The position numbers were made by a program, and so were the translations under genes. DNA of 64,000 bases from the NCBI GenBank assembly GCA_027627225.1, contig CM051034.1, positions 10,867,761-10,931,760 on the forward strand, in the 5' to 3' direction. Of the stretch, positions 63,089 through 64,000 are shown in pieces (within the stretch, counting starts at the first letter, position 1; every line of letters starts with the position of its first letter). Below the pieces are notes generated by a model. The model was not told the origin of the DNA and searched no databases. It saw nothing but the letters and a program-made list of their open reading frames with translations. The stretch comes from Congeria kusceri (Eukaryota; Mollusca; Bivalvia; Myida; Dreissenidae).

Positions 63089-64000
63089 ATGGTACATGAG
63101 AAGCAGTAAAGGGTACATGAGCACCAGTAAATTGTACATGAGCACCAGTAAATGGTACATGAGCACCAGTAAATGGTACATGAGCACCAGTAAATGGTAC
63201 ATTAGCACCAGTAAATGGTACATGAGCACCAGTAAATGGTACATGAGCACCAGTAAATGGTACATGAGCACCAGTAAATGGTACATGAGCACCAGTAAAT
63301 GGTACATGAGCACCAGTAAATGGTACATGAGCACCAGTAAATGGTACATGAGCACCAGTAAATGGTACATTAGCACCAGTAAATGATACATGAGCACCAG
63401 TAAATGGTACATTAGCACCAGTAAATGGTACATGAGCACCAGTAAATGGTACATTAGCACCAGTAAATGGTACATTAGCACCGGTAAATGTTACATGAGC
63501 ACCAGTAAATGGTACATTAGCACCAGTAAATGGTACATTAGCACCAGTAAATGGTACATGGGCACCAGTAAATGATACATTAGCACCAGTAAATGGTACA
63601 TGAGCACCAGTAAATGGTACATTAGCACCAGTAAATGGTACATTAGCGCCAGTAACTGGTACATGAGCGCCAGTAAATGGTACATTAGCACCAGAAAATG
63701 GTACATTAGCACCAGTAAATGGTACATGAGCACCAGTAAATGGTACATGAGCACCAGTAAATGGTACATGAGCACCAGTAAATGGTACATGAGCACCAGT
63801 AAATGGTACATGATCACCAGTAAATGGTACATTAGCACCAGTAAATGGTACATGAGCACCAGTAAATGGTACATTAGCACCAGTAAATGGTACATGAGCA
63901 CCAGTAAATGATACATGAGCACCAGTAAATAGTACATTAGCACCAGTAAATGGTACATTAGCACCAGTAAATGGTACATTAGCACCAGTAAATGGTACAT
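63089..64000. repeat. 21-bp minisatellite grown from the RLR stop-codon region
   Basis: About 43 copies of a 21-bp unit containing CCAGTAAATGGTACATGAGC, with a T variant (CATTAGC), continuing past the window end. It starts immediately after the RLR-D stop (GACCAGTGA, 63080-63088). The unit matches the RLR-B end CCCAGTAAATTGTACATTAG (24269-24288) and the RLR-C end CCAGTAAATTGTACAATAG. Because the unit is seven codons long, both strands show long heptad frames; these are not evidence of genes. Confidence 0.93.

Noticed and set aside
63023..64000. Long heptad-repeat open frames on both strands (STSKWYM / MYHLLVL)
   Set aside because: They follow automatically from a 21-bp tandem repeat without stops; no start context, splice signals or non-repeat coding flanks.

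Overview
The window is AT-rich eukaryotic nuclear DNA with short exons, GT-AG and some GC-AG introns, micro- and minisatellites, TIR elements and a CR1/L2-like non-LTR retrotransposon. Family content (tandem RIG-I-like receptors), an AGGTCA-rich repeat array and frequent TACATGTA-like words suggest a mollusc, most likely a bivalve. This is inference; the species cannot be named from the sequence.

The backbone is a head-to-tail, plus-strand cluster of four RIG-I-like receptor (RLR) genes, called A to D here. Their ancestral plan is two N-terminal CARDs, an acidic linker, a DECH-box helicase with the Hel2i insertion, and a zinc-binding C-terminal RNA-recognition domain. RLR-A (5768-14173) has 15 coding exons that join in frame to 1003 residues and looks intact. 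RLR-B (16370-24275) has 17 exons and is intact except for a one-base deletion in the motif IV exon. RLR-C (30131-41028) is a pseudogene with many stops, frameshifts and lost splice sites. RLR-D (46285-63088) is split in effect: its 5' part can still encode a free-standing tandem-CARD protein of about 225 residues because a splice donor was lost. Its helicase part is broken by deletions, by a 2.6-kb repeat insertion and by a 6-kb LINE inserted into the last exon.

Layout: 1-4275, a divergent first exon on the minus strand, a CCAAT/GC-box promoter region and assorted repeats. 4276-14173, promoter and RLR-A. 14174-14924, spacer. 14925-24275, promoter and RLR-B; its 5' two thirds are a segmental copy of RLR-A. 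24276-30130, spacer with tandem repeats and a 2-kb insertion. 30131-41028, RLR-C. 41029-46284, spacer with an antisense ShK-like cysteine-rich fragment, a 41-bp minisatellite and the RLR-D promoter. 46285-63088, RLR-D with its insertions. 63089-64000, a 21-bp minisatellite running off the window.

How the genes relate: RLR-A and RLR-B share near-identical promoters and CARD/Hel1 exons, but RLR-B switches inside the DECH exon to sequence resembling RLR-C and RLR-D, so it is a mosaic with a different RNA-binding end. IRF/ISRE-type motifs (GAAAACGAAAGT or close variants) occur twice upstream of RLR-A and RLR-B and once upstream of RLR-D. This would fit IRF-driven feedback on antiviral sensors. 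The final minisatellite seems to have grown from the stop-codon region of the RLR gene itself.
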